A DNA stretch of 64,000 nt, from NCBI RefSeq assembly GCF_031884435.1, contig NZ_CP134779.1, forward strand, positions 4,278,001-4,342,000, in the 5' to 3' direction. Positions within the stretch are counted from its first letter, which is position 1, and each line of letters opens with the position of its first letter. The notes below the pieces were generated by a model. The model saw only the letters and a program-made list of their open reading frames with translations. It searched no databases and was not told the origin of the DNA. Origin of the DNA: Bosea sp. 685. GTDB lineage: Bacteria > Pseudomonadota > Alphaproteobacteria > Rhizobiales > Beijerinckiaceae. The translations under genes were made by a program, and so were the position numbers. Of the stretch, positions 35,869 through 47,100 are shown in pieces.

Positions 35869-35921
35869 AGAGCCGGATCAATGCGAAAAACCGGTTCCCA
35901 CTTTTTCGCATCCTGCTCTAG
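35869..35921. repeat. Dispersed intergenic repeat ('ccggttccc' type)
   Basis: An imperfect inverted repeat with outer arms agagc/gctct and inner gcgaaaaa paired with tttttcgc around ccggttccca. It resembles the element at 790-834 and lies against the 3' end of the SUMF1-like gene, where it may also help end transcription. Confidence 0.7.
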
Positions 35922-36963
35922 CGCTCCCGCGCAACGCGAAAGCCGTTGGTCTGGAAGCGCACATCGAAATCATATTTGAAGCGCGAGGCCGAACGAACAT
36001 ATTGCGGCTCGCTGCTGAAGGAGCCGCCGCGCAATACGCGTTCCTTGCAGCCCGGCTTCGCCCAGGCCGAGCCATTGGCGGGCGCGGATCTGTAGCTGTC
36101 GTTCCAGCAGTCCTCCACCCATTCCGCCAGGTTTCCCGACATGTCATAGAGGCCGAAATCATTGGGCGGATAGGTTGCGACGGCAACCGCCCCCGTCGAG
36201 CGCGGCCCATCGCAGCCCGAACAGTTGGCGCGGGCCTTTTCCATCATCTTGCCCCAGGAATAAGTGGTGGGCCGGCCTGCGCGCGCGGCATATTCCCATT
36301 CGGCCTCGGTCGGCAGCCGATAGGTCTGGCCGGTCCTTTTCGACAGCCAGGTGACATATTCCTGCGTGTCCTCCCAGCTCAGGTTGCCGACCGGGCGCCT
36401 TCCCCGGCCGGCGCCCCGATCATCCGGCGAGAAGGCACAGCCTTTGGCTGTGACGCAGGCATCCCATTCATCATAGGTCACTTCGGTGCGGCCAATATAA
36501 AACGGCTTCCTGATGGTGACGGTGTGGACCGGCGCCTCGAAGCGAAACAGTTCTGTCGACCCCATGGCGAAAGCGCCTGCTGCAATTGCGATCATCGGCG
36601 GGCACTCCGCGCAATCCTGCAATGGCGCATTGGCAGGCGCGACCGGCGCGGCGGGTGTCGGCGTAGCAGGGGGCGGCGCCTTGCCACTCAAACGCTCGAT
36701 CCGGGCGCGCGCCTCTGCCGCATAGAGCCCGGTTGGCCAGGCATCGAGATAAATCCGGAAATCGCCGAGGTCGGTTTTGTCCTTGATCGAATTCCAGTAG
36801 CGGGTTTCGAGGCTGCCTGCGTCGGCTGCGGGCGGGGCCGGGGGGCTTGCGCCAGAACAATCGTGTCGGAAAGGCGCGGCGCCAATGGCCCGGCGGGAGC
36901 CGGATACGGCAACAGCCAGAATATCAGGCCAAATGCGACAGCCATTAGCCTGGATGCAGGCAT
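35918..36963 (-). CDS. SUMF1/FGE-fold protein, signal peptide in a different frame (one base missing), catalytic cysteines absent
   Basis: The C-terminal 220 residues form a formylglycine-generating-enzyme fold: FAMGSTELFRFEAPVHTVTI, GRTEVTYDEWDACV, YRLPTEAEWEYAARAG, GNLAEWVEDCW and RVLRGGSFSSEPQYVRSASR. True FGEs have two cysteines in GGS-[FY]-x-C-H-x-x-x-C; here they are Ser and Val, so aldehyde formation is unlikely. Upstream in frame is ETRYWNSIKDKTDLGDFRIY, a motif common in alphaproteobacterial envelope proteins. The signal peptide (MAVAFGLIFWLLPYPAPAGP) lies in another frame; adding one base to the G6 run at 36840-36845 joins them into about 348 residues. The fold also serves in EgtB/PvdO-type proteins, so function is open. 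Confidence 0.8.
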
Positions 36964-37120
36964 CAAATACGGAAAGCCGGAGCCCAGGATCACATTTGAT
37001 TCAGCTGCCATGGACTGCCATCGTCTGCGAAATACCGGGTGCGGGGCAAGATTTTAAAGACCTTACAATCATCGGATCAGAGTTACCCGCGCCGCGCCCA
37101 AGTTTTTCGACATCCACTCC

Positions 37121-37170
37121 TGTCTCTCCCGCGCCTGTCTTGCCCGCACCTGTCTTGCCCGCACCTATCT
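37121..37170. repeat. Three tandem copies of a 15-bp unit
   Basis: The unit approximates cctgtcttgcccgca and occurs about three times just beyond the stop codon of the DUF4399 gene. It is non-coding, and copy number may vary. Confidence 0.7.
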
Positions 37171-38002
37171 ACCAGCGCCGCTGCCTGTGCGGCCTCACCA
37201 CCCTCACTTCGATCCGCTGTGACATGACCGGCGGATCATGCGGGATATGGTCGTGATCGCCCAGCACGAGCTGCAGCGTGTGCCGGCCCGGCGCAAGCGT
37301 GATCTTCTTCTCAGTCTCACCGCGGCCGAAATGGATATGGTTCGGATCGCTGGCGATGGGCTCCCCCAGAGCGGGAGCCGGCCGGTCGATGATGAGATGG
37401 TGATGGCCGGTGCCAGCCTTGACGACGCCTGCCGGGGCCACACCCATAGTGCGCAGTCCAAACCGGACCGTCAGGTTTTGCGGGACGACCGAGCCGTTGG
37501 AAAGGCCGATAAAATAGACCTCCGAATCCGGCAGCGACGCCGTGCGCCCGGGCGCGGTGGCCTTGTCGGCAACCGTCACGTGGATCACCGCGGACATGAT
37601 CGGAGGATTATGCGGCACATGGTCTTGGTCGCCGAGCAGCAGTTGCAGCGTATGCGGGCCCGGAGAGAGGACAAGCTCGGCTTCCGTCTGGCCGCGCCCG
37701 AAGTGCAGATGGCTGGGATCGCTTGGAATCGGCTCGCCTAACGGCGGCACCGGGCTGTCGATCAGAAGATGATGATGGCCGGAATTGGCTTTTGCGACCG
37801 CCGCCGGAACAACTTCCAAATTGGAAGCGCCGAACTTGATGGTGAGCTTCGGCGGAATGACGGCGCCATCCCTGAGATCCGTGAAAAAAACCACGGCATC
37901 AGGCCGGATCGGCGTGCGCGATGTTTGCGCCTGGGCGAGCGCGGGCGTCAGCAGGAGGATCGAACAGACTGCAAAGGCCCGCAAGGCATAACGATCCAGC
38001 AT
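37169..38002 (-). CDS. Secreted protein with two DUF4399 domains
   Basis: From the ATG at 38002 (AAGGAG eight bases upstream) the product is 277 residues, with a signal peptide ending near ALAQAQ. Two repeats of about 110 residues follow. Each has VVFFTDLRDGAVIPPKLTIK- or VYFIGLSNGSVVPQNLTVRF-type strands, GHHHLLID or GHHHLIID, DPSHLHFGRGQTE or DPNHIHFGRGETE, and HTLQLLLGDQDHVPHNPP or HTLQLVLGDHDHIPHDPP. This is the DUF4399 pattern, normally present once. The many conserved His and Asp residues suggest metal binding, which is inference. It is probably periplasmic, and no operon partner is seen. Confidence 0.88.
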   Translation of the reverse strand: MLDRYALRAFAVCSILLLTPALAQAQTSRTPIRPDAVVFFTDLRDGAVIPPKLTIKFGASNLEVVPAAVAKANSGHHHLLIDSPVPPLGEPIPSDPSHLHFGRGQTEAELVLSPGPHTLQLLLGDQDHVPHNPPIMSAVIHVTVADKATAPGRTASLPDSEVYFIGLSNGSVVPQNLTVRFGLRTMGVAPAGVVKAGTGHHHLIIDRPAPALGEPIASDPNHIHFGRGETEKKITLAPGRHTLQLVLGDHDHIPHDPPVMSQRIEVRVVRPHRQRRW

Positions 38003-38224
38003 CGTCCAGCTCCTTCGCAACCAGCTCGTCACAGGAGTAGCAGAACAGGAGTAGCAAAGCGGCCCTGGAAAGGCAAAAATCTCCGCTCGGGTGATGTCAT
38101 CCTTTTGCCATGTCATGCTCTTGCGATGTCGATGGCAAAAGCTCTGCCAGGGCACAGCAGCGTCGCGCCGGGACAGCGGCTCGGAAACCTCTTCCTATCT
38201 CGATATGGAACGTCGCAGATGCGC

Positions 38225-39283
38225 TCAACGGGAGGAGCGCGATGAGCGTCGCGCGGCCTCGGATGGCGTCTCGCCGAAACGGCGGCGAAAGGCGGTGGCG
38301 AAGCGAGCCGAATTGGTGAAACCGTAGCGGCGCGCGACCGTGGTCACCGAGGCGCCGGATGCGCCAAGAGTCAGATTGTCATGAGTCAAATCGTCACGCG
38401 CCAGCTCGAGCCGGATGGAGTGCAGCACGCCAAGGGGCGTCGTGCCGCGGAAATGCTTGAACACATGGCCCAAGGTTCGCACGCTGCATCCAGCCGCGGC
38501 GGCGACGTGGGGCATGCGGATCGGCTCCGCGCCATGTGCGCGCATGAAATCCTCCGCGCGCCGAATATAGGCCGGGACCACGGCGGAAGCGCCCCTGTCC
38601 AGCTGATCGACATAGTTATGTGGCGCGCCGCGGAGCACCAGCGAGATCAGCAGATCGGTCAAAGACGCCAATGCGACGGGGCTGCTGGCGACGCCGTCGG
38701 GTCGCTGAAACTCGTCCATGACAAAATCGAGCTGGCGCTTCAGGCTGACGGCCAGCCCGCTGCCCCAATCGAGATCGGGCCCGAATTCGAGCGGCTGCCG
38801 CAGGCGCTCATCGAGCATCTGCTCCAGCGCATCCTCGACATCGGTGACCTTGAAGAAGACGTTCGTGCGCGCGTTGTCGTCGCTGATCAGGAGCCGGCCA
38901 CCGGGGCCGGGCCTCCAGACGAGGCCGCGACCGTCCATGGCCGTCGTGGAATTACCCTTTTTGACCAATGTGATGTGGCCACTGAGCATCGTCGTGAAGC
39001 AAAACAGGTCGCCTTCGTCGCCGTCGACGGAGACATCCGTTGCGAAGCTGCTATCGGCATAGCTTGCCAGGATCGAGCCGGCGGCACGGGTCGCGAGCCT
39101 AAAAATCGGCTTGTCGAACTTCGCGCTCCACAGCGCGCGATCCTGGAGCTGGTAAGTGTAGATGCGGTCCGATTTGGCGACGCGTTCAGTGACGCGCAAC
39201 CGGCCATCCAGATCCCCTGGATCCTTTGCCCGGACAATATCGAACATCGCCGGCAGCGCAGGCTCGATTACAGGCACGACCAT
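38225..39283 (-). CDS. AraC-family transcriptional regulator
   Basis: The 352-residue protein has an N-terminal region like the AraC-binding-like ligand domain (about 1-190) and a C-terminal double helix-turn-helix: MPHVAAAAGCSVRTLGHVFK for the first and VARRYGFTNSARFATAFRRR for the second, with FGETPSEAARR at the end. The N-terminal organisation resembles regulators of aromatic or catabolic genes, but the inducer is unknown. It is read away from the CadC-like regulator gene, so the 230-base gap at 39284-39508 holds two divergent promoters. Confidence 0.9.
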   Translation of the reverse strand: MVVPVIEPALPAMFDIVRAKDPGDLDGRLRVTERVAKSDRIYTYQLQDRALWSAKFDKPIFRLATRAAGSILASYADSSFATDVSVDGDEGDLFCFTTMLSGHITLVKKGNSTTAMDGRGLVWRPGPGGRLLISDDNARTNVFFKVTDVEDALEQMLDERLRQPLEFGPDLDWGSGLAVSLKRQLDFVMDEFQRPDGVASSPVALASLTDLLISLVLRGAPHNYVDQLDRGASAVVPAYIRRAEDFMRAHGAEPIRMPHVAAAAGCSVRTLGHVFKHFRGTTPLGVLHSIRLELARDDLTHDNLTLGASGASVTTVARRYGFTNSARFATAFRRRFGETPSEAARRSSRSSR

Positions 39284-39494
39284 CGATATGCCCCCGTCCC
39301 GGCCGCGTCAGCCGTTCGCATCCGCAGCATAGACAGATTTTGCGATGCATGGACAGATTTGGCGACCAAGACGCAAGAACCGTCAGAATAGGCATCCGCC
39401 ACCTCGATAACGTGGCAGGTTGAACCGATCGCAAGCGGGTGTTGTCAGGTTCGCACATGGTGACCGCAAGACCCCTGCCCGGCAGCCTTGGGCA

Positions 39495-39513
39495 GCGGGG
39501 AATTTGTTTTGGT
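39495..39513 (+). promoter_or_regulatory. Shared leader / translation start element, copy 1
   Basis: gcggggaatttgttttggt lies directly upstream of the CadC-like gene. It matches 18 of 19 bases at 41136-41154 before the autotransporter. In both, GGGG is eight bases before an in-frame TTG, so the element may be a common ribosome site with TTG start. Confidence 0.55.
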
Positions 39514-39517
39514 GGGG

Positions 39518-40888
39518 ATGACTGACCAACTGGAATCGCCGCGCACCCTCCTCGCCTTCGATGGCTTCGTCCTCGACCTCACGCGCGGGGTTCTGACGGC
39601 TGAGGCGCGGGAGGTGGTGCTGCGCCCCAAGACCACGGCGGTGCTCGCGCATCTGCTCGCCCATGCCGGCCAGATCGTATCGCGTGACGCCTTGCTCACC
39701 GCCGTCTGGGGCGATGTTGCCGTCTCGGACGACAGCTTGACGCAATGCGTTTCGGAAATCCGGCGCGCGCTGGGAACCGTCCAGGCGGACTTGCTGCAGA
39801 CCCACGCACGGCGGGGCTATGTGATGGCGACGCGGTTGTGCCCGGTTGCGCCAGCCGCCGATCCGTCAGCGCTATTCACCCCGGGCGCCGGCGCCAATGC
39901 TGCAACGCCGCCCGGCTCGGAAGCACCGATGCAGGCTGGCAGTCGACCGCGCAGCCGCCTGGCCTGGGCCGCCCTTGTCGTGGGCGGCTTTGTCGTGGGT
40001 GGCTTGGGTCTCGTGTTTTCGGCCGCCGCCTGGATCAGCGCAAACCGCCTGCCTGAGCCAGTAGCGCCGTCCGTCGTGGCATCTGCGAAGCCCTCCTCCT
40101 GGGACGAGGCACGGCGACTGCTGGGGGAAGGGCGCGGCGCCCAGCAGGGCGGCGGGACGTATGAGGAACGCCTGCGCGCGAGCCTGCCGCTGTTCCTGCG
40201 CGCGCTCGCGGTCGAACCGCGCCTGGCGGAAGCGGCCGCCGAGGCGGCCTTCGTCCATACGAATCTGCGCACCACCGGTGCCAGTCGGGACCCGGAGCTG
40301 GACTTACGCGAGGCGGAGCGCCTGGCTGCCCTGGCGATGGCGGCAATGCCTAAGGCGTCCCTTTCGCTGGCTGCCCAGGCGGCCGTCCTGCGGCAGCAGC
40401 GCCGCTTCGCCGAGGCGATCGTTTTCTACGAGCGCGCCGGCGCGGATCCCGTCCGGGTCATAGACCGTGCCAATGCCGGTATCATGCATCTGATGCTGGG
40501 CGACGCCGAAGCCGCCCAGCCGCCGCTGCGGGCCGCATTGCAGGAAAGCCCCCTTCACCAGTTCTCGGCAGGCTGGCGGGTCTATCTCGGCTTGGCGAAG
40601 CTGATGACGGGGCAGCCGGACCAGGCAGCCGATGATTTCCTGACGTCGACCGCGCTCAGTTTCCCAACTGAGGAACGGCTTTTTTATCGCCTGGTTGCAC
40701 TGCAAGGCGCCGGTCGCCTGGCCGAGGCGCAGGCGCTTGATACCAATCTGCGGCAGCGGGATCTGGCGCTCCTGGCGCGTCCGCTGCGGGCGTTTGGCAT
40801 GTCGGATGAGGCCGCCTATCGCGCCCGTTTCGAGACGGCGGTGCTGGCCCCGCTGCACCGGATGGGCTGGGTCCAGATTGGCCGTTAG
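39518..40888 (+). CDS. CadC-like membrane transcriptional regulator with TPR region
   Basis: From the ATG at 39518 the product is 456 residues. Residues about 10-106 form an OmpR-type winged helix without a receiver (VLRPKTTAVLAHLLAHAGQI, SDDSLTQCVSEIRRALG, HARRGYVM). A proline/alanine-rich linker leads to one membrane helix (about 148-173), and the C-terminal 270 residues are TPR-like helical repeats (LPLFLRALAVEPRLAEAAAE, RANAGIMHLMLGDAEAAQPP), predicted periplasmic. This is the layout of CadC/ToxR-type one-component regulators that act from the membrane. A TTG at 39509 is an alternative start. It directly precedes the giant autotransporter gene, its most likely target. Confidence 0.85.
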   Translation: MTDQLESPRTLLAFDGFVLDLTRGVLTAEAREVVLRPKTTAVLAHLLAHAGQIVSRDALLTAVWGDVAVSDDSLTQCVSEIRRALGTVQADLLQTHARRGYVMATRLCPVAPAADPSALFTPGAGANAATPPGSEAPMQAGSRPRSRLAWAALVVGGFVVGGLGLVFSAAAWISANRLPEPVAPSVVASAKPSSWDEARRLLGEGRGAQQGGGTYEERLRASLPLFLRALAVEPRLAEAAAEAAFVHTNLRTTGASRDPELDLREAERLAALAMAAMPKASLSLAAQAAVLRQQRRFAEAIVFYERAGADPVRVIDRANAGIMHLMLGDAEAAQPPLRAALQESPLHQFSAGWRVYLGLAKLMTGQPDQAADDFLTSTALSFPTEERLFYRLVALQGAGRLAEAQALDTNLRQRDLALLARPLRAFGMSDEAAYRARFETAVLAPLHRMGWVQIGR

Positions 40889-41135
40889 AGCGCTCTCGAA
40901 TGCGTCGAGGACAAGCCTCACCCGTCGCGTTTCGGGTAAATTTCGGATGTTTTTCGTTCGGGTTTCAGGACGGACGCCGCCAGCTCTGCCTAGTTCCGCG
41001 CAGGGGTCATCTCGCCCTGCCGAAGATCTCGCCATGAAGAGCGCCGCGGCCCGCCTGAAACTGTAGCCCCGCTTAACGGGTCCACGCACGACCGGCACTG
41101 CAAAGGCCGGGACCTTCAAACGCGATATCTGGGCT

Positions 41136-41154
41136 GCGGGGAATTTGTCTTGGT
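41136..41154 (+). promoter_or_regulatory. Shared leader / translation start element, copy 2
   Basis: gcggggaatttgtcttggt differs from the copy at 39495-39513 at one base. GGGG at 41138-41141 stands eight bases before TTG at 41150, the longest in-frame start of the autotransporter, which supports use of that TTG. Confidence 0.55.
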
Positions 41155-44100
41155 CTGTATTCTGGTCTCATCGAGCCACATTCTTTCGCGCAGCGATCGT
41201 CGAGGCGTGAATTCCAGGGAACGCCGCCGCGGCCTGCTTCGCGCCACCGCGCTCGTCGGTCTCATGTCACTCGTCCAGGTCGCCGGACTGACGGTTTACC
41301 CCGTTCCGGCCGCCGCCGAAGGTGGCGACGGTGGCTCTAGCGGGGTCTTTGGCGGCAACGGTGGGGCTGCTGGCCAAGCGGGGGCAAACGGAATCTGCGG
41401 CTCTTGCGTAGCTGCGGGTAACATATCGGGCGGAGGCGGCGGCGGAGGCGGCGGTCTCGGGAATACGGTTGGTGGCACCGGCGGCCAAGGCGGTATTGGC
41501 GATGCTCCCGGTGACATAGGTGGCACCGGTGGCGTGGCCGGCACGGCCGGCGGGGCTGGCGGAGCGGGAGGGAACGGTACGCAATTCGGAGAAGGCGGCG
41601 GCGGCGGTGGCGGCGGTGGCGGCGCCATCGGCTCGACGATCGCGGGACCGGCCACGATCCTCGCTCCCGTGTCCGCCGGATCCGGCGGAGCGGGCGGCGC
41701 CGGCGGCGTAAGCGCGATGCCTGGCTCAGCTCAAACCACTGGCGGCGGCGGCGGCGGCGGTGCCGGCGGTATCGGACTTCTGGTGACGGGGGCTGCATCC
41801 ATCAGCAACCTCTCCACCATCACCGGCGGTGCCGGCGGGGCAGGCGGCGCTCCTGGAGCGGCGACCGGCGGGGAGACTTCCGGCAATGGCGGCCAAGGTG
41901 GCGATGGCGGGGCCGGCCTCAAGTTCGCGGCTTCGGGTTCGACACTGACGAACAGCGGAACCATCACAGGTGGTGCCGGTGGCCCCAACGGCGCGAACAG
42001 CTTCGCCGGCGTCCCCTTCGGCGGCGCCGGCGTTACCGGCGCCAACCTGACTATCGTCAATAGCGGAACCATCGCGGGTGGCGTGAATCAACTCGGCAAC
42101 ACCAGCTCTGCGATTGAATTCACAGGCGGCGCCAACACGCTGACCCTCCAGCCGGGTTGGGTTCTGACCGGCGCCATCAGCGTCAGCGGCAGCGTGACGT
42201 TCAATCAATCCTTCAACACCAATGTAGCCTCAAAGATCACGGGTGATGGGGCGGTCATTCAGAATGGGACCGGAACCCTGACGCTGTCAGGGATAAACAA
42301 CTACAGCGGTGGCACGACGATTTCGGGCGGTACGCTGGCCATAACGAATGTCTTGTCGGTCAGCAGCGAACTCATCACGCTCGATGGTGGGACGTTCCAG
42401 GCTGCCGCTGCTGGTCTCTATATGACCAATGCCGTCGCGATCAACACGACCAACGGCACTGTCGACACGCAGGCGAACACTCTCACGCTCGCCCGAATCA
42501 TTGCTGATGGCAACGGCTCCGGCGCGCTCAGCAAGAGCGGATCCGGCCGGTTGGTGCTGGGCGGTGTGAATACCTATAGCGGCCTCACCTCGATCAATGA
42601 GGGCACGCTGGCGCTTGGCGTGGTGGGCGCTTGTAATGGCTTTTTCTGTTTTCCCGACGCATTCGGCAGCGTCGCGGCCTCGAGCGGCGTCGTCATAGCA
42701 GCGGGTGCGGTGTTCGACCTTTCCAATGCTCACGAACTTTCGGAGGCCCTCGGCACGACCATCAAATCGCTGGCGGGTACTGGAACCGTGGTGCTCGGCT
42801 CCGGCACGCTCGCCCTGTCGAACGCAGCCGGCACGTTCGGCGGCGCGATCAACGGGGCTGGCGGGTTGACGCTGACGGCAGGCACCCAAACCCTGACCGG
42901 GAGCAATGGCTATACCGGCGCGACCACCCTCAACGGTGGCACGCTGGCGCTGAGCGGTGCCGGCAGCATCGCGGCTTCGAGCGGCGTGATCACCGCAGCT
43001 GGCGCGGTGCTTGATATCTCCGCTGCGACGGGCGGCGGCGCGACCATCCAGTCGCTGGGCGGCACTGGCGGCACCGTGACGCTCGGCACCAAGACGCTGA
43101 CGCTGTCGAACGCCACTGCCGGCTTCTTTGACCCCTCCGGCACATTCGCTGGCGCCATCAATGGAACCGGCGGGCTGACGCTGACGGCCGGCAGCGAAGC
43201 TCTGTTCGGGACCAATGGCTATACCGGTGCGACGACCATCAATGGCGGCGTTCTGGCTATCGCCGGCAATGGCAGCATCGCCGCCTCCAGCGGCGTGAAC
43301 CTTGCGGCCAATGCAGGGCTCGACTTCACTTGGACGAACTCCGGTGTGACCCTCCAGGCGCTGGCCGGCGCTGGAGGCACCGTGACGCTCGGATCGCACA
43401 CGCTGACCCTTTCAAACGCCTCGGGAACGTTCGGCGGCGCGATTATGGATACGGGCGGGGTGACGCTTGCGGCCGGCACCCAGATTCTCTCCGGCACGAA
43501 CACCTATACCGGTGCGACCACGATCGACGGCGGCACGCTGGCGCTGAGCGGCGCCGGCAGCATCGCGGCATCGAGCGGCGTGAGCATGGCAGCGGGGGCG
43601 GTCCTTGATATTTCCGCTTCGACAGGCGGCGGAGCGACGATCAAGTCGCTGGCCGGCACCGGCGGCAGCGTGACGCTCGGCACCAAGACGCTGACGTTGT
43701 CGAACGCCTCAGGCACATTTGCCGGCGCGATTGCCGGAGGTGGCGGGCTGACGCTGACGGCCGGGACCGAGACCCTGACCGGGAGCCAGGGCTATTCGGG
43801 CGCGACCACGATCAATGGCGGCACGCTGGCGCTGAGCGGCGCCGGCAGCATCGCGGCCTCGAGCGGCGTGAGCACGGCCGCGGGCACGGTGCTTGATCTG
43901 TCCGCGTCGACAGGCGGTGGCGCGACGATCAGGTCGCTGGCCGGCACCGGCGGCACTGTCGCGCTCGGCACCAGGACGCTGACGCTGTCGAGCGCGTCAG
44001 GCACATTTGGCGGCGCCATCAATGGCAGCGGCGGGCTGGCGCTCGCGGCCGGGACCGAGACCCTGACCGGGAGCAACGGCTATTCCGGCGCGACCACGAT

Positions 44101-47100
44101 CAATGGCGGCACGCTGGCGCTGAGCGGCGCCGGCAGCATCGCGACATCGAGCGGCGTGAGCACGGCCGCGGGCGCGGTCCTTGATATCGCCGCTTCGGCA
44201 GGCGGTGGCGCCGCCATCAAGTCGCTGGCCGGCACCGGCGGCACCGTGGCGCTCGGCACCAGGACGCTGACGCTGTCGAACGCCTCGGGCACATTTGGCG
44301 GCGCCCTCAATGGAAGCGGCGGGCTGACGCTGACGGCAGGCACCGAGACCCTGACCGGGAGCCAGGGCTATTCGGGCGCAACCACGATCAATGGCGGCAC
44401 GCTGGCGCTGAGCGGCGCCGGCAGCATCGCGGCCTCGAGCGGCGTGAGCACGGCAGCGGGCGCGGTCCTCGATATCTCCGCTTCGACAGGCGGTGGCGCC
44501 GCCATCAAATCGCTGGCCGGCACCGGCGGCACCGTGACGCTCGGCACCAGGACGCTGACGCTGTCGAACGCGTCAGGCACGTTTGGCGGCGCCATCAATG
44601 GAAGCGGCGGGTTGGCGCTGACGGCAGGCACGCAGACCCTGACCGGGAACAGCTCGGCGTTCACAGGCACGGTCACTATCAATTCCGGCAGGCTGCTGAT
44701 GGGCGCGGGTGGAACGCTCGGCAACGGCGCGGCCGTCGTCAACGTCAACAATGGCGGCACGCTGGGCGGAAGCGGCACGGTCGGCGGCAATGTCGCCGTC
44801 AATGCAGGCGGCATCCTGTCGGCGGGCTTCAGCCCGGGGACGCTGACCATCAGCGGCGATCTGGTTCAGAACAGTGGCGCGATCAGCACTTTCGAGCTTG
44901 GGCAGCCTGGTATCGTTGGCGGCGCGAGCAATGATTTCGTGAAAGTCGGCGGCAATCTGACGATGGGCGGCACGCTCAACCTCGTCACGGCGACGGCAGG
45001 CTGGTACCGCCTTTACGACGTGGCGGGAACGATCTCCGGCTCGTACGGCACCGTCAATTCCGGCGCGTTGACCAATACGATCTACGCGACGATTCCGAAC
45101 CAGCTGAACGTGCTGCTGGCCGGGGCCGGTCAGATCGTTCAATTCTGGGATGGCACTGATGCGACCGGCAATGGCGCAGTCAATGGCGGCACCGGCTCCT
45201 GGAGCGCCGCCAACACCAACATGACCTCGCAACCGGGCGCGCAGATTAACGACCAGTGGCGTGGCGGCGTCGGCGTTTTTGCGGGCGTGGCGGGAACAGT
45301 CACCGTCGCTGGCACGCAGAGCATCCAGGGCCTGCAATTCACGGTCGACGGCTATTCGCTGGTCGGCGGAACCTTGAACCTGACCGGCGATCCCTTCAGC
45401 GATCCAACCAAGAGTTTCATCACGACCGATGCAGCCGTCACGGCGACGATCGGCTCGACCATCGCCGGCGCCGGCATCGGCCTGACCAAGCAGGGCGCCG
45501 GCACGCTCATCCTCACCGGCGCCAATAGCTATGACGGCGGCACCACGATCAATGCCGGCACCTTGCAGATCGGCGATGGCGGCACCACCGGCTCGATTAT
45601 CGGCGATATCACCGACAACGCGATCCTTGCGATCAACCGCTCGGACATCGTGACCTTCGCCAAGGTCGTGTCCGGCACCGGCGCACTGCATCAGAACGGC
45701 ACTGGCACGCTCATCCTGACCGGCACCAACCTCTATACCGGCGGCACCACGATCAACGCCGGCACCTTGCAGATCGGCGATGGCGGCACCATCGGTTCGA
45801 TTGTCGGCGACGTCACCAATAACGCGATCCTTGCCGTCAACCGGTCCGGCGCGCTGACGCTGTCCGGCGATATCTCCGGCACCGGCGTGCTGCAGCAGAA
45901 CGGCACCGGCACGCTCATCCTGACCGGCACCAACAGCTATACCGGCAGCACCACGATCAGCGCCGGCACCTTGCAGATCGGCAATGGCGGCACCACCGGC
46001 TCGATCGCGGGCGATATCACCAATGACAGCGTCCTTGCGATCAACCGCACGGACGCGCTGACGCTGTCCGGCGACATATCGGGCACCGGGATGCTGCAGC
46101 AGAACGGCACCGGCGTCACCACGCTGGCGGGCGCGGCGAGCTATCTCGGCGCAACGATGGTCAATGCCGGCACGCTGCGGGCGAATGCGGCCAATCGATT
46201 CAGCACCGCGAGCGCGGTCACGATCGCGGCAGGCGCCGCCCTCGACGCCAACGGCTTCGATCAGGCCATCGCCTCGCTCACTGGTGCGGGCAATGTCGCG
46301 CTCGGCGCCGGGCGGCTGACGCTCGCCAACGCTGTATCCACCCTATTTTCCGGTACGATCGCAGGCAGTGGCGGTCTGACGCTCGCCGCCGGCACGCAGA
46401 CCCTGTCGGGCGTCAGCAGCTATACCGGCGCGACCGCGATCAATGGCGGCACGCTCATCGTCAACGGCTCCATCCTCGCATCGTCCGGCGTCACCGTGGC
46501 AGCGGGCGCCTCGATCGGCGGCTCGGGCCAGCTGCCCTCGCTGACCGTGAACGGCACGGTGTCGCCGGGAAATTCGCCGGGTACGCTGACGGTGAACGGC
46601 AATCTCGTGCTGGGGGCGGGCTCGACCTATGTTGCCGAGATCCAGGGCGCGGTGTCCGACCGGATCAATGTCACCGGCACGGCTTCGCTTGCCGGCACGC
46701 TGCGGCTGGCGCCGCTGGGCGGCGCCTATCTGTTCTCCGCGCCCTACACGCTGCTCGCGGCGGCAGGCGGGCGGACCGGCAGCTTCAGCCCTGTCGACAC
46801 GACAGGCAGCTTCGGCGACGGCGTCACCACGAGCGTCGCCTATACCGCGACTGAGGTGCAGCTGACCCTGTCGCCAAAGCCGTTGGCGCCGATCATCGTC
46901 GATCCCACCCCGACGCCGCCCTCGCGTCCTGGCTCGGACCTGCCAGCCTCGGACAAACCAGGCCCGGGCCGCTCAACCAATGCCTTTGCGGTGGCGCGGG
47001 GCATCGATGCTGCCGTAGCCAACGGCGCCGATCCGTCCCTGCTGTTTGCGATCTACAACCTGCCGGCGGCCGCCATCCCCGCCGCCGTGAACCAGCTCTC

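Noticed and set aside
42287..43399. Long open frames opposite the autotransporter
   Set aside because: They mirror the repeat units and have low-complexity composition; the plus-strand frame has a signal peptide, repeats and barrel.
42938..46140. Regularly spaced repeats that might suggest a CRISPR array
   Set aside because: The units are 288 or 204 bases, multiples of three, and lie in one coding frame with a beta-helix repeat pattern.
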